Source: Trichobilharzia regenti (taxonomy: Eukaryota; Platyhelminthes; Trematoda; Strigeidida; Schistosomatidae). From it: a stretch of DNA of 64,000 nucleotides. How positions within the stretch are numbered: position 1 is the first letter of the stretch; every line of letters starts with the position of its first letter. Below the pieces are notes generated by a model. The model did no database searches and was not told where the DNA came from. It worked only from the letters and a program-made list of their open reading frames with translations. Below, piece by piece: positions 63,501 to 63,573 of this stretch. The position numbers were made by a program, and so were the translations under genes. Location: positions 40,025,459 to 40,089,458 of the forward strand of contig OX235265.1 in assembly GCA_944472135.2 (NCBI GenBank), read 5' to 3'.

Positions 63501-63573
63501 TGACTTCTGTGTGATTGGCACTTTGCTTTTGTTCAGCATTAAAGCAAAATCCAGGACATCTACTGACTTTAAC
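13140..63573 (-). CDS. GBA2: Non-lysosomal glucosylceramidase (GH116), C-terminal 670 aa
   Basis: Ten minus-strand exons, all with GT-AG borders and matching phases, join to 2013 nt (670 residues plus stop). The product is the C-terminal part of GBA2, which hydrolyses glucosylceramide to glucose and ceramide at the cytosolic face of ER/Golgi or plasma membranes. In window numbering, the nucleophile Glu is residue 267 (YLEG), the acid/base Asp is 418 (QTYD), and Asp278, His333, Glu623, Arg632 and Arg638 occupy the glucose-binding positions I recall for bacterial GH116 (offsets +11 and +66 from the nucleophile; +9 and +15 from the Glu). About 250 N-terminal residues lie beyond 64000. Introns are about 3.2, 2.0, 9.4, 13.8, 7.6, 4.2, 4.3, 2.0 and 1.9 kb, mostly transposon-derived. 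One otherwise conserved Asp is Gly (exon 18762-18871). Confidence 0.95.
13533..13903 (-). mobile_element. SINE family 1 (tRNA-Thr-like, hammerhead), full copy
   Basis: A 371-bp unit flanked by a perfect 13-bp target duplication TATATATTAAAAT (13520-13532 and 13904-13916), the mark of target-primed reverse transcription. On the minus strand it has a 5' region shared with other copies, a tRNA-related domain with B box GAGTTCGAATCTC, then a hammerhead-like core at 13619-13664, and a tail ending near ACTTGAA. The hammerhead has stem I GTACTG/CAGTAC, stem II GTCC/GGAC and GAAA, but C3 of the core is A. It sits in a GBA2 intron in the gene's own orientation. Confidence 0.85.
14299..14421 (+). mobile_element. 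SINE family 1, truncated copy
   Basis: Contains AGAAGTTAGAATTCATG, the tRNA-like domain (GTGGCTAGATGGTATACGAG as A box region, GCCTTGTAAC as anticodon loop with TGT, GGGTTCGAACCCC as B box) and GTACTGCTGATGA. Homology stops within hammerhead stem II, so the 3' half is missing. Confidence 0.75.
14780..16230 (-). mobile_element. Penelope-like element, RT to GIY-YIG
   Basis: Minus-strand Penelope-like element truncated in the [20 protein letters not shown] near 16130 is the block before motif C, and [13 protein letters not shown] carries the catalytic pair (YKDD at 16011-16022). The frame is open through [15 protein letters not shown] and [15 protein letters not shown] to 15474. A one-base shift near 16145 separates [10 protein letters not shown] from VDGVAMG. 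Downstream, [16 protein letters not shown] near 15395 is the GIY-YIG endonuclease N-terminus, and [15 protein letters not shown] near 15130 its C-terminus. The 3' flank (14800-14890) resembles ends of other Penelope-like copies here, for example near 46980. The best preserved RT of this family in the window. Confidence 0.88.
15474..15938 (-). pseudogene. Penelope-like RT C-terminus and linker
   Basis: An open frame of 154 codons. After [17 protein letters not shown] and [15 protein letters not shown] text (here [16 protein letters not shown]), the frame gives [12 protein letters not shown] and ends in the basic linker that separates RT and GIY-YIG domains. The frame really starts upstream of 15938, continuing from the YKDD motif at 16011. 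Confidence 0.8.
16586..16777 (-). CDS. GBA2: GBA2 internal exon (residues 531-594)
   Basis: 192 nt, phase 0 at both ends, acceptor TTTCAG and donor GTAAGTG. It encodes [13 protein letters not shown], then [33 protein letters not shown], which closely follows the GAVNGM and VWVGVVYGLAATMIQE blocks of animal GBA2 (from memory). It belongs to the C-terminal (alpha/alpha)6 catalytic barrel. Confidence 0.95.
17331..17503 (+). mobile_element. tRNA-related SINE, family 2
   Basis: GCGTCGGTGGCACAGCGG, B box GAGGTTCGATTCC, then GCAAAATTTGGGCTACCGA and TTGTACCAAAAATACAGTG, ending in an A-rich tail. Same family as 12139. Confidence 0.75.
17873..18665 (+). mobile_element. 793-bp TIR element, copy 1, with 8-bp target duplication
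   Basis: Bounded by imperfect inverted ends: GGCCAAGTTACACTTTATG at the left and, on the other strand, GACAAAGTTAAACTTTAAG at the right, both followed by CACCACTAACTACCA-like text. It is flanked by a perfect 8-bp duplication GAATATTG (17865-17872, 18666-18673). No coding frame, so a non-autonomous element; 8-bp duplications fit hAT, Merlin or P-type transposases, and the superfamily is not resolved. Inside are TTAGGG-like runs (AAGTTAGGGTTAGGTTAATC) and a long hairpin (18292-18461). Confidence 0.85.
18292..18461. repeat. Long hairpin within TIR element copy 1
   Basis: Two arms of about 71 bp (18292-18362 and 18391-18461) are near-perfect inverted copies around a 28-bp loop. Each arm runs from GAGTATAATTCCAT to AGTAATATTTACTGA. 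The arms also match the flanks of the Penelope-like element at 21426-23102. The same hairpin is present in copies 2 (about 32397-32565) and 4 (about 58137-58309), but copy 3 has lost one arm. Confidence 0.8.
18762..18871 (-). CDS. GBA2: GBA2 internal exon (residues 494-530)
   Basis: 110 nt, found by reading the minus strand. The acceptor ATTAAG follows a T-run, the donor is GTAAGT. Entry phase (2 nt) and exit phase (0) join exactly with the exons on both sides. It encodes [11 protein letters not shown], then [15 protein letters not shown]. In other GBA2/GH116 proteins I recall this motif as (S/A)DQ followed by a Gly-x-Trp; here the Asp is Gly (GGT codon at residue 513). The catalytic Asp is elsewhere (residue 418), so loss of activity is not implied. 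Confidence 0.9.
19285..20045 (-). mobile_element. RTE/SR2-like LINE fragment
   Basis: Minus-strand RT C-terminal part. [18 protein letters not shown] near 20035 has the YADD motif, followed by [39 protein letters not shown] and [13 protein letters not shown] near 19620. Several stops and shifts interrupt the frame. It matches the longer copy at 28575-29735 block for block. Confidence 0.8.
20046..21050. other. Intron of GBA2, mostly unrecognised
   Basis: GTGTTCTCTGAGCTAGGTGG at about 20216 resembles the arms of the hairpin insertion at 48102 and text near 53624, so a fragment of the same repeat. Nothing else was identified. Confidence 0.4.
21052..21364 (-). mobile_element. SINE family 1, diverged copy
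   Basis: Minus-strand copy with the tRNA-like domain (21150-21240) and a hammerhead-like core at about 21106-21152 whose core reads CCGATGA (U4 changed to C). The right part holds TCACTGGTCACGACTTCTCAC, the common 5' block read in reverse. It belongs to the subfamily of the copies at 46401 and 48461. Confidence 0.75.
21426..23102 (-). mobile_element. Penelope-like element with inverted flanks
   Basis: Minus-strand coding relics: [10 protein letters not shown] with YVDD at 22725-22736, then [18 protein letters not shown] near 22540, the linker [20 protein letters not shown] with [12 protein letters not shown] at 22141-22280, and a degraded GIY-YIG start ([17 protein letters not shown] near 22120). 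Outside the coding part, 21426-21682 and 22859-23102 are inverted copies of about 250 bp. The 5' end of the element therefore carries an inverted copy of its own 3' end. A 38-bp block with CAGATGTCCCCTCC occurs twice in direct orientation (22248 and 22815), indicating rearrangement. Frames are broken. Confidence 0.85.
23535..23600 (+). mobile_element. SINE family 1 tail fragment
   Basis: ATGAAATCCTCCATCCAATC followed by CCAATACTTAAA is the 3' tail of family 1. It is directly followed by a longer copy of the same family. Confidence 0.55.
23600..23975 (+). mobile_element. SINE family 1, near full-length copy
   Basis: Contains the 5' block (GATGCTCACTGGAGACTGGC and CACCAGTAGGGTATAGCAGG), the tRNA-like domain with GCCTTGTAAC and B box GGGTTCGAACCC, and a hammerhead-like segment at 23858-23903. 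The hammerhead retains stem I GTACTG/CAGTAC, stem II and GAAA, but the core begins TTGAAGA (C3 to U) and the cleavage-site side is altered. Confidence 0.8.
23990..25080. other. Intron stretch with short simple repeats
   Basis: Holds CATA units near 24565, AATAAT units near 24590 and a CGATCGATCGATCGATCG run at about 24768. No coding family was recognised. GGTTAGAACTCC near 24891 looks like a B box but no A box accompanies it. Confidence 0.4.
25085..25421 (+). mobile_element. Solo LTR, copy A (337 bp)
   Basis: Starts TGTGGTGAGAGC and ends GTTGTTACA (TG...CA), flanked by a perfect 4-bp duplication CAGA (25081-25084, 25422-25425). Near the 3' end are a candidate poly(A) signal AATAAA and CCTGGCCCTTGTCTTCTGTT. 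A second copy lies at 54059-54402. The duplication directly abutting one LTR indicates recombination to a solo LTR. Four-base duplications fit a Ty3/Gypsy integrase. Confidence 0.85.
25426..26200. other. Intron stretch, nothing recognised
   Basis: No family motif identified. TCGATCTAGTGCGATCGACTAGATGA near 25814, written in two parts as TCGATCTAGTG and CGATCGACTAGATGA, is a weak palindrome. Confidence 0.35.
26200..26930 (+). mobile_element. RTE-like LINE family B, 3' fragment
   Basis: [15 protein letters not shown] near 26275 is RT motif B context; [16 protein letters not shown] near 26365 and [13 protein letters not shown] near 26480 are the conserved C-terminal blocks. The 3' part matches the ends of the copies at 39345, 41480 and 62370, including GCCTATGTTCCACTCGAAAC. 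Several shifts and stops. Its tail abuts, tail to tail, another RTE copy at 26935-27490. Confidence 0.85.
26935..27490 (-). mobile_element. RTE/SR2-like LINE family A, 3' end
   Basis: On the minus strand the sequence gives the RT C-terminal blocks [13 protein letters not shown], [15 protein letters not shown] and the following [16 protein letters not shown] region, then the 3' UTR ending in GACAGACAGAC units. It matches 29270-29740 of the plus-strand copy. Truncated at about 27490. Confidence 0.75.
27491..28280. other. Intron stretch without recognised element
   Basis: AT-rich, with a short GT run near 27622. No coding motif or repeat family was identified. Confidence 0.4.
28286..28488 (-). 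CDS. GBA2: GBA2 internal exon (residues 426-494)
   Basis: 203 nt; acceptor CTTTTTAG, donor GTGAGTAAG, entry phase 1 nt and exit phase 1 nt, both fitting the neighbours. It encodes [18 protein letters not shown], then the polar [18 protein letters not shown] helix region and YDSKLWTG. It aligns with the AYCGGLWLAA and LLWNGRYYNYD blocks of animal GBA2 (from memory). An RTE fragment starts only about 90 bp upstream of the acceptor in gene orientation. Confidence 0.95.
28575..29735 (+). mobile_element. RTE/SR2-like LINE family A, RT C-terminal half
   Basis: Begins with [16 protein letters not shown] near 28587 (motif B), then [19 protein letters not shown] (YADD at 28721-28732). The frame is open to 29620 with [60 protein letters not shown] and [18 protein letters not shown]. 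The 3' UTR ends in GACAGAGAGAGACAGACA. The best preserved copy of this family, 5'-truncated inside the RT, with no endonuclease. Confidence 0.92.
29736..29812 (-). mobile_element. SINE family 1 tail fragment, inverted
   Basis: Minus-strand 3' part of family 1, including a damaged hammerhead end (CTGGAGAGCTGTTTCGTCTG read on plus). It directly abuts a full plus-strand copy, giving a tail-out inverted pair. Confidence 0.65.
29813..30180 (+). mobile_element. SINE family 1, full copy
   Basis: Runs from GCCCTATTCAGGTAGGTAG through the tRNA-like domain (GTGGCTGAATGGTACAAGAG; GCCTTGTAAC with TGT anticodon position; GAGTTCGAATCTC) to the tail CCAACACTTGGAT. The hammerhead at 30047-30092 keeps stem I with one G-U pair, stem II GTCC/GGAC and GAAA, but C3 is A. 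Confidence 0.82.
30181..30884. other. Intron stretch, nothing recognised
   Basis: No coding motif or repeat family identified by reading. Confidence 0.4.
30885..31073 (-). mobile_element. tRNA-related SINE, family 2
   Basis: Minus-strand copy: the head reads GTGCGTCGGTGGCACATTGG, B box GGGGTTCGAGCCC, tail ending in a long A run (T run at 30888-30897 on plus). It lies 56 bp downstream of the tRNA-Lys sequence in the same orientation. Confidence 0.78.
31130..31202 (-). tRNA. tRNA-Lys (anticodon CUU), possibly a pseudogene
   Basis: 73 nt with all tRNA parts on the minus strand: acceptor GCCCGGC paired with GTCGGGC (one G-U), D-arm box TAGCTCAGTCGGTAGAGC, anticodon loop with CTT at tRNA position 34-36 (31167-31169 on plus), B box GGGTTCTAGCCCC. 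Position 57, normally a purine, is T. The strand continues downstream without a TTTT terminator into a family 2 SINE. The fold is intact, but the B-box change and the context make a decayed or retroposed copy possible. Confidence 0.85.
31203..31532. other. Unassigned intron sequence
   Basis: Nothing recognised between the tRNA and the LTR-like repeat. Confidence 0.35.
31533..31977 (+). repeat. LTR-like repeat, left copy
   Basis: Starts TGTGGAGTTCGGA and runs to the border of a TIR element. The right copy at 37517-37960 has the same start (TGTGGAGTCCGAGA). From 31612 on the two copies are almost identical. The right copy follows a Gypsy integrase end in the expected orientation for a 3' LTR. 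The exact 3' border is uncertain because the TIR element sits there in both copies. Confidence 0.55.
31978..32767 (+). mobile_element. TIR element, copy 2
   Basis: Same element as copy 1: ends CCAAGTTAAACTTTATGC at the left, AAAGTTTAACTTTGCC at the right, internal TTAGGGTTAGG text and the long hairpin (about 32397-32565). No 8-bp flanking duplication could be found. It shares diagnostic bases with copy 3 (GGAATTAGGGTTGACGTGAG) that copies 1 and 4 lack. Confidence 0.8.
33025..33215 (-). mobile_element. Penelope-like RT remnant
   Basis: [13 protein letters not shown] near 33155 with YVDD at 33143-33154, then [12 protein letters not shown] before a stop and GFNFEGDSQ. It matches the YVDD-centred block of other Penelope-like copies. 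Only about 60 codons are readable. Confidence 0.5.
33216..34330. other. Unassigned intron sequence
   Basis: TAGTATGACCATCCTGGAAG near 33799 and the GGATCCGTTCAGGCGGACCG palindrome near 34257 stand out, but no family can be assigned. Confidence 0.35.
34335..35060 (-). mobile_element. RTE/SR2-like LINE family A, 5' end
   Basis: [19 protein letters not shown] near 34555 followed by [15 protein letters not shown] is the start of the RTE-type APE endonuclease (NVRT and the SE metal-binding motif). It breaks off at about 34335. The region up to 35060 is the upstream leader. Together with the C-terminal copies elsewhere, this shows family A is scattered as fragments. Confidence 0.75.
35225..36460 (-). 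mobile_element. Ty3/Gypsy gag end, protease and RT start
   Basis: Minus strand. A Gag C-terminal block FWYHRKSGH near 36150 replaces the usual CWYHRxFG knuckle. Protease: [19 protein letters not shown] with DTG at 35968-35976. RT N-terminal part: [18 protein letters not shown] near 35555, [11 protein letters not shown] near 35490, [13 protein letters not shown] near 35355, then [12 protein letters not shown] near 35300. Stops and shifts break the frames. The matching integrase end lies at 36475 on the opposite strand. Confidence 0.85.
36475..37036 (+). mobile_element. Ty3/Gypsy integrase C-terminus
   Basis: Plus strand, one frame with two stops: [19 protein letters not shown], then [15 protein letters not shown], then [18 protein letters not shown] text (here [20 protein letters not shown]) and [10 protein letters not shown]. 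This is the end of a Gypsy integrase with its GPY/F-like module. The stop at 37034 is followed about 480 bp later by the LTR-like repeat at 37517, the expected spacing to a 3' LTR. Confidence 0.85.
37037..37516. other. Gypsy 3' leader, non-coding
   Basis: AT-rich sequence between the integrase stop and the LTR-like repeat. Contains several ATTATT runs. No further motif seen. Confidence 0.4.
37517..37960 (+). repeat. LTR-like repeat, right copy
   Basis: Direct repeat of 31533-31977; see that entry. Position after a Gypsy integrase supports identification as a 3' LTR. A short 3' piece of it (GTTACAATATTCTTTCGTTA) reappears at 38641 beyond the TIR element. Confidence 0.55.
37961..38578 (+). mobile_element. 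TIR element, copy 3, deleted
   Basis: Almost identical to copy 2 up to about 38442, then lacks the second hairpin arm and the right terminal repeat. Left end AACCAAGTTAAACTTTATGC. Confidence 0.75.
38751..38937 (-). mobile_element. tRNA-related SINE, family 2, truncated
   Basis: Minus-strand copy with tail (TTTTTTTTTATTTCGATTGC on plus), the AAAATTTTGCAGG-type core and B box GAGGTTCGACCCC. It stops in the A box (CTAACCACTT at 38930). Confidence 0.72.
38940..39344. other. Unassigned intron sequence
   Basis: A short open frame at 39097-39306 shows no family motif. Confidence 0.35.
39345..39851 (+). mobile_element. RTE-like LINE family B, 3' fragment
   Basis: [20 protein letters not shown] with [13 protein letters not shown] near 39360, then reading through the KLWEQTKQ and [10 protein letters not shown] blocks to the 3' end CTCTATGTTCCACTAGGAAC and AATAATAATAATTAT tail. 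5'-truncated. Confidence 0.85.
39852..40078 (-). mobile_element. SINE family 3 (tRNA-Gly-like head, LINE-like tail)
   Basis: Minus-strand copy. The head reads GGTGGTGCAGTGATAGGAAT and CATGTGGTCCGGGATTCGGT, a tRNA-related A and B box pair. The tail reads CTTGAAGGCCCATATGTTCC, like the 3' end of RTE family B. It lies tail to tail with such a LINE (39345-39851). Confidence 0.65.
40110..40149. repeat. (TA)n microsatellite
   Basis: About 40 bp of uninterrupted AT dinucleotides. Confidence 0.95.
40150..41479. other. Unassigned intron sequence
   Basis: AT-rich, with ATTATT runs near 40870. No coding motif or known repeat was identified. Confidence 0.4.
41480..42290 (+). mobile_element. RTE-like LINE family B, 3' fragment
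   Basis: [20 protein letters not shown] near 41510, [10 protein letters not shown] near 41660, [20 protein letters not shown] near 41700, [16 protein letters not shown] near 41840, and the tail GAAGCCCTAAGTTCCTCTAG. Ends in a (TA)n run, as expected for an RTE tail. Several shifts. 5'-truncated. Confidence 0.85.
42276..42306. repeat. (TA)n microsatellite at a LINE tail
   Basis: AT dinucleotides directly following the LINE 3' end, 13 bp from a GBA2 exon. Confidence 0.85.
42320..42429 (-). CDS. GBA2: GBA2 internal exon with acid/base Asp (residues 390-426)
   Basis: 110 nt; donor GTAAGTAC, acceptor TTTTTTAAAG, entry phase 0, exit 2 nt, both fitting. It encodes [20 protein letters not shown], then [17 protein letters not shown]. 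The Asp of QTYD (residue 418) lies 151 residues after the putative nucleophile, matching the spacing of 150-152 I recall for human and bacterial GH116 enzymes, so it is the predicted catalytic acid/base. [10 protein letters not shown] resembles the DKDHDGLIEN segment of animal homologues. A (TA)n run lies just 3' of the donor. Confidence 0.93.
42556..42632 (+). mobile_element. SINE family 1 tail fragment
   Basis: CATGATGAAATCCTCCAACC and CCAATACTTAAATATT match the 3' tail of family 1. No head remains. Confidence 0.6.
42864..43045 (+). mobile_element. SINE family 3, partial
   Basis: B box GAGTTTCGATCCTCG at 42871, middle AAGGTTGGGCATGAGGCTAG, tail GAGGCCCTATGTTCCACTGG. The tail equals the LINE family B 3' end. 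The tRNA-like A box is missing or diverged. Confidence 0.65.
43290..44270 (-). mobile_element. Penelope-like element, linker and GIY-YIG endonuclease
   Basis: Minus strand. The ORF at 44046-43732 gives the RT-endonuclease linker ([20 protein letters not shown]). After a frameshift near 43770, the ORF at 43735-43292 reads [20 protein letters not shown] (GIY-YIG start with YIG), EHIPA and [31 protein letters not shown] and [12 protein letters not shown]. The endonuclease frame itself is intact over 147 codons. The RT is missing upstream of 44270. Confidence 0.9.
44395..44590 (-). mobile_element. Sm-alpha-like repeat with decayed hammerhead
   Basis: Minus-strand repeat with the pol III-like GCCCAAGCGGTATAGCAGAC segment and a hammerhead-like region at 44413-44474. 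Stem II GTCC..GGAC and loop TAAATA are visible, but the core reads TTGAGGA and GAAA is GTGA. It lies head to head with the plus-strand hammerhead cassette at 44601-44828. Confidence 0.65.
44601..44828 (+). mobile_element. TIR-bounded cassette containing a hammerhead-like core
   Basis: Ends are inverted repeats: TCCCGTCGACTGACTGGACC at 44622 and its complement with one mismatch ending at 44807; outer ATTTAATTCAA and TTGAATTAAAT extend them. Inside at 44648-44703 is CCAGCTGACAAGTCCCAGAT followed by AGGACGAAATGCGCATCCTG. This matches the Sm-alpha hammerhead layout (stem I CCAG/CTGG, stem II GTCC/GGAC, GAAA, short stem III, cleavage after ATC), with one core change, G8 to A, that should abolish cleavage. 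Confidence 0.7.
44826..45180 (-). mobile_element. RTE-like LINE family B, 3' end
   Basis: Minus strand. AATAATAATGATAAT tail, then GTGCTATTGAAGCCCTGTAT and the block corresponding to [13 protein letters not shown] and the DMEEI-like MTWKRSCK region. Decayed. Confidence 0.7.
45185..45815 (+). mobile_element. RTE-like LINE family B, endonuclease fragment
   Basis: [20 protein letters not shown] near 45605, [20 protein letters not shown] and [17 protein letters not shown], then HEAT followed by a stop and VSLD. This is the APE endonuclease block LxGDLNAKxG...NENGExFAxxCAxNxLxIGG...HxxTWxSPD with mutated metal-binding positions (GD to ID). Placed head to head with a family B 3' end. Confidence 0.75.
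45816..46396. other. Unassigned intron sequence
   Basis: No family motif recognised. Confidence 0.35.
46401..46670 (+). mobile_element. SINE family 1, subfamily with ATCAACTCGTAAAAA tail
   Basis: Contains the tRNA-like domain (GTGGCTGAATGGTATACGAG, CCCTTGTAACC, GGGTTCGAATCCC) and a hammerhead-like segment at 46570-46618 with core CCGATGA (U4 to C), stem II and GAAA. It is almost identical to the inverted copy at 48461-48735. Confidence 0.8.
46679..46834 (-). mobile_element. tRNA-related SINE, family 2, truncated
   Basis: Minus-strand copy with poly-T on plus at 46680, core ATCGGTAGCCCAAATTTTGC and B box GGGGTTTGACCCC. 5' end lost at CATGTGCATG. Confidence 0.7.
46960..47520 (-). mobile_element. 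Penelope-like element, GIY-YIG tail and 3' end
   Basis: ORF 47505-47290 (minus) gives [20 protein letters not shown] and HRLNVADA, the endonuclease C-terminal block. The 3' part contains a long (TA)n tract and the end sequence AAGGATATTCTTTGCTCAGT, similar to other Penelope-like ends near 14840 and 47755. Confidence 0.75.
47031..47105. repeat. (TA)n microsatellite
   Basis: About 75 bp of AT dinucleotides with GTATA interruptions, inside a Penelope-like 3' region. Confidence 0.95.
48102..48207. repeat. 106-bp hairpin insertion with 13-bp target duplication
   Basis: Flanked by AAAGCTCGATCCT at 48089-48101 and 48208-48220. Arms of 25 bp (48102-48126 and 48146-48170), TTTGATGTGGTTTTGTTCTC plus TGAGC, are perfectly inverted around a 19-nt loop. 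The remaining 37 bp (TCATCCACCTGAGCTACAAA onward) matches text near 53590 in reverse. Removing it with one duplication restores the endonuclease frame, so it is a secondary insertion. The inverted structure fits twin priming during target-primed reverse transcription. Confidence 0.85.
48461..48830 (-). mobile_element. SINE family 1, inverted near-identical copy
   Basis: Same subfamily as 46401-46670 in the opposite orientation. The tRNA-like domain, the hammerhead-like segment (48517-48565, U4 to C) and a 66-codon open frame are the same in both. It extends further on its 5' side (TCACTGGTCACTTTTCACTA, then CAAGGAAACTCC). Confidence 0.8.
49354..49511 (-). mobile_element. SINE family 1, 5'-truncated, with 12-bp target duplication
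   Basis: A 158-bp minus-strand copy flanked by TAATCTGTTATT at 49342-49353 and 49512-49523. It begins in the tRNA-like domain (TGGTATACGAGC side) and keeps the B box GGGTTCGAATCCC, a complete hammerhead candidate and the tail. It lies just inside the right end of the Penelope-like element. Confidence 0.88.
49408..49453 (-). ncRNA. Hammerhead ribozyme candidate with complete core
   Basis: 46 nt on the minus strand: stem I GTACTG/CAGTAC (6 bp, perfect), core CTGAAGA (C3, U4, G5, A6, variable 7, G8, A9), stem II GTCC/GGAC with loop CAAACTA, GAAA, then CAGCTGTC forming a 2-bp stem III with an AGCT loop and C17 as the cleavage nucleotide. All invariant core positions are present. A stem III this short is a feature of schistosome Sm-alpha hammerheads and may act as a dimer. 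Activity is predicted, not shown. Confidence 0.75.
50034..50398 (-). CDS. GBA2: GBA2 internal exon (residues 268-389)
   Basis: 365 nt; acceptor TTTTTTAG, donor GTAGGT, entry phase 2 nt, exit phase 0. [20 protein letters not shown] follows the nucleophile and has Asp278; [26 protein letters not shown] with His333; [30 protein letters not shown]. It closely matches the family's [13 protein letters not shown] and HDIGDPDDEPW blocks. The reading frame runs past the donor into hydrophobic intron sequence and is not coding there. Confidence 0.95.
50718..50806. repeat. (TA)n microsatellite, left arm
   Basis: About 88 bp of AT dinucleotides inside the left arm of the Penelope-like inverted pair. Confidence 0.95.
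51475..51532. repeat. (TA)n microsatellite, right arm
   Basis: About 57 bp at the equivalent position of the right arm; shorter than in the left arm. Confidence 0.95.
51715..52046. other. Unassigned intron sequence
   Basis: Nothing recognised. Confidence 0.35.
52047..52235 (-). mobile_element. SINE family 1, left half of an inverted pair
   Basis: Minus-strand copy from the tail (TTTGTAGGGATTTGATGG on plus) to the tRNA-like B box (AGTTCGAACCCAAG), then truncated. Carries the hammerhead candidate at 52135-52180. Confidence 0.8.
52135..52180 (-). ncRNA. Hammerhead-like motif with compensated stem II
   Basis: Core CTGAAGA and GAAA are intact. Stem II is GTTC/GAAC instead of GTCC/GGAC, a change on both strands that keeps pairing. 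Stem I GTACCG/CAGTAC has one mismatch, and the stem III outer pair is C-C. The cleavage triplet is CTC. Cleavage is likely weak or lost. Confidence 0.6.
52236..52562 (+). mobile_element. SINE family 1, right half of an inverted pair
   Basis: Starts with ACTGGCCCTATTCAGGTAAG-type 5' block, tRNA-like domain near 52445-52510, and a hammerhead-like end at 52517-52559 with core CTGAAGA but GAAA changed to AAAG. Cut off at GCTGTCCAG. Confidence 0.78.
52563..52645 (-). repeat. tRNA-like fragment
   Basis: On the minus strand GGAGGTGTAGCTCATTGG, CTAGGCACTCGACTTTCAG and CAGTTCGATCCC resemble A and B boxes of a tRNA-derived repeat. Only one copy was seen. Confidence 0.4.
53128..53331 (+). mobile_element. 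SINE family 3, most complete copy
   Basis: Head GAGTCAGTGGTTCAGCGGTA followed by GAATACTC is close to a tRNA-Gly 5' half. The middle reads GTAAAGAAGGAAGGTTGG, and the tail AAGCTTGAAGCCCTATGTTC and CACTCGGAAGG equals the 3' end of RTE-like LINE family B. The shared tail suggests mobilisation by that LINE. Confidence 0.72.
53340..54054. other. Unassigned intron sequence with one repeat trace
   Basis: GATTCATAGCTCAGGTGGAT near 53584, then GTCTTCTGAACTGGTTGATT, is related to the insertion at 48102 and to text near 20216. Otherwise nothing was recognised. Confidence 0.4.
54059..54402 (+). mobile_element. Solo LTR, copy B (344 bp)
   Basis: TGTGGTGAGAGCTGTCTG to CTGTCGTTACA, flanked by CTGG on both sides (54055-54058, 54403-54406). 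Same family as 25085-25421, with matching AATAAACGATCTGTT end. Clean 4-bp duplication, hence a solo LTR. Confidence 0.85.
54586..54878 (-). CDS. GBA2: GBA2 internal exon (residues 170-268)
   Basis: 293 nt; acceptor CCCACATAG, donor GTAAGAC, entry phase 1 nt, exit phase 1 nt. [20 protein letters not shown] and [11 protein letters not shown] match the family's [20 protein letters not shown] block. [11 protein letters not shown] closes the exon; its Glu (residue 267) is the predicted catalytic nucleophile, with the next Gly codon split across the intron. The insert [20 protein letters not shown] is less conserved. Confidence 0.95.
54973..55651. mobile_element. Palindromic SINE family 1 dimer with one 12-bp target duplication
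   Basis: A minus-strand copy (54973-55310) and a plus-strand copy (55311-55651) joined head to head at the 5' ends (ACTGGTCACGACTGGCCCAA). The whole dimer is flanked by AAAAAACATTAT at 54961-54972 and 55652-55663, as if inserted once. Both halves have tRNA-like boxes and hammerhead-like cores (55062-55112, with an insertion before GAAA; 55546-55591); both have C3 changed to A. Confidence 0.85.
55664..56596. other. Unassigned intron sequence
   Basis: No family motif recognised. Confidence 0.35.
56597..57675 (-). mobile_element. RTE-like LINE family B fragment with RT motif
   Basis: Minus strand. [20 protein letters not shown] near 57600 is motif [14 protein letters not shown] near 57450 has motif C as FADD. 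After shifts, [29 protein letters not shown] and [12 protein letters not shown] follow; the 3' end TTGAAGCCGTATGTTCCACC is at 56620. At least two shifts. 5'-truncated in the RT. Confidence 0.85.
57940..58724 (-). mobile_element. 785-bp TIR element, copy 4, with 8-bp target duplication
   Basis: Inverse orientation of copy 1. Ends GGCAAAGTTAAACTTTAAGC (left) and, on the other strand, GGACAAGTTAAACTTTAAGC (right). Flanked by ACCGTTAC at 57932-57939 and 58725-58732. CCCTAA-type internal runs and a long hairpin at 58137-58309. No coding frame. Confidence 0.88.
59135..59263 (-). CDS. GBA2: GBA2 internal exon (residues 127-170)
   Basis: 129 nt; acceptor AACAG, donor GTGAGTTG, entry phase 1 nt, exit 2 nt. 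[20 protein letters not shown] and [18 protein letters not shown] with NNK align with the RYYTRFFG and WQ-P-L blocks preceding [12 protein letters not shown] in animal GBA2 (from memory). Confidence 0.92.
59264..60160. other. Unassigned intron sequence
   Basis: No family motif recognised. Confidence 0.35.
60170..60740 (-). mobile_element. Penelope-like GIY-YIG fragment, frameshifted
   Basis: Minus strand. [17 protein letters not shown] near 60490 is a GIY-YIG start with YIG lost; the parallel frame gives [14 protein letters not shown] just before it, and EIIEHLINT after it. At least two shifts. Flank near 60690-60780 is decayed linker. Confidence 0.78.
60741..61283. other. Unassigned intron sequence
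   Basis: Nothing recognised up to the next exon. Confidence 0.35.
61284..61476 (-). CDS. GBA2: GBA2 internal exon (residues 63-127)
   Basis: 193 nt; acceptor ATTTTAG, donor GTATGTGAG, entry phase 2 nt, exit 2 nt. [20 protein letters not shown], then [20 protein letters not shown] and VIYTR correspond to the N-terminal beta-sandwich end of GBA2, where animal homologues show LEFSLAWDMP and a VHYRRYTRF-like join. A central [11 protein letters not shown] loop adds two Cys. Confidence 0.92.
61477..62369. other. Unassigned intron sequence
   Basis: AT-rich, no family motif recognised. Confidence 0.35.
62370..63110 (+). mobile_element. RTE-like LINE family B, 3' fragment
   Basis: After [36 protein letters not shown] near 62402, [13 protein letters not shown] and [12 protein letters not shown] text, [14 protein letters not shown] block near 62636, and the 3' end GAAGCCCTATGTTCCACTCG with AATAATAATAATAATAAT tail at 63080-63110. 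Shifts and stops throughout. Confidence 0.85.
63387..63573 (-). CDS. GBA2: GBA2 internal exon, first in window (residues 1-63)
   Basis: 187 nt; acceptor ATCTCTAG, donor GTATGA, entry phase 0, exit 1 nt. [20 protein letters not shown], then [20 protein letters not shown] and [13 protein letters not shown]. The FWNDLQSG motif and the DDPT join fit the family's segment before the second part of the N-terminal domain. This exon is the least conserved and is supported mainly by phase and by continuity with 61284-61476. Confidence 0.82.
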
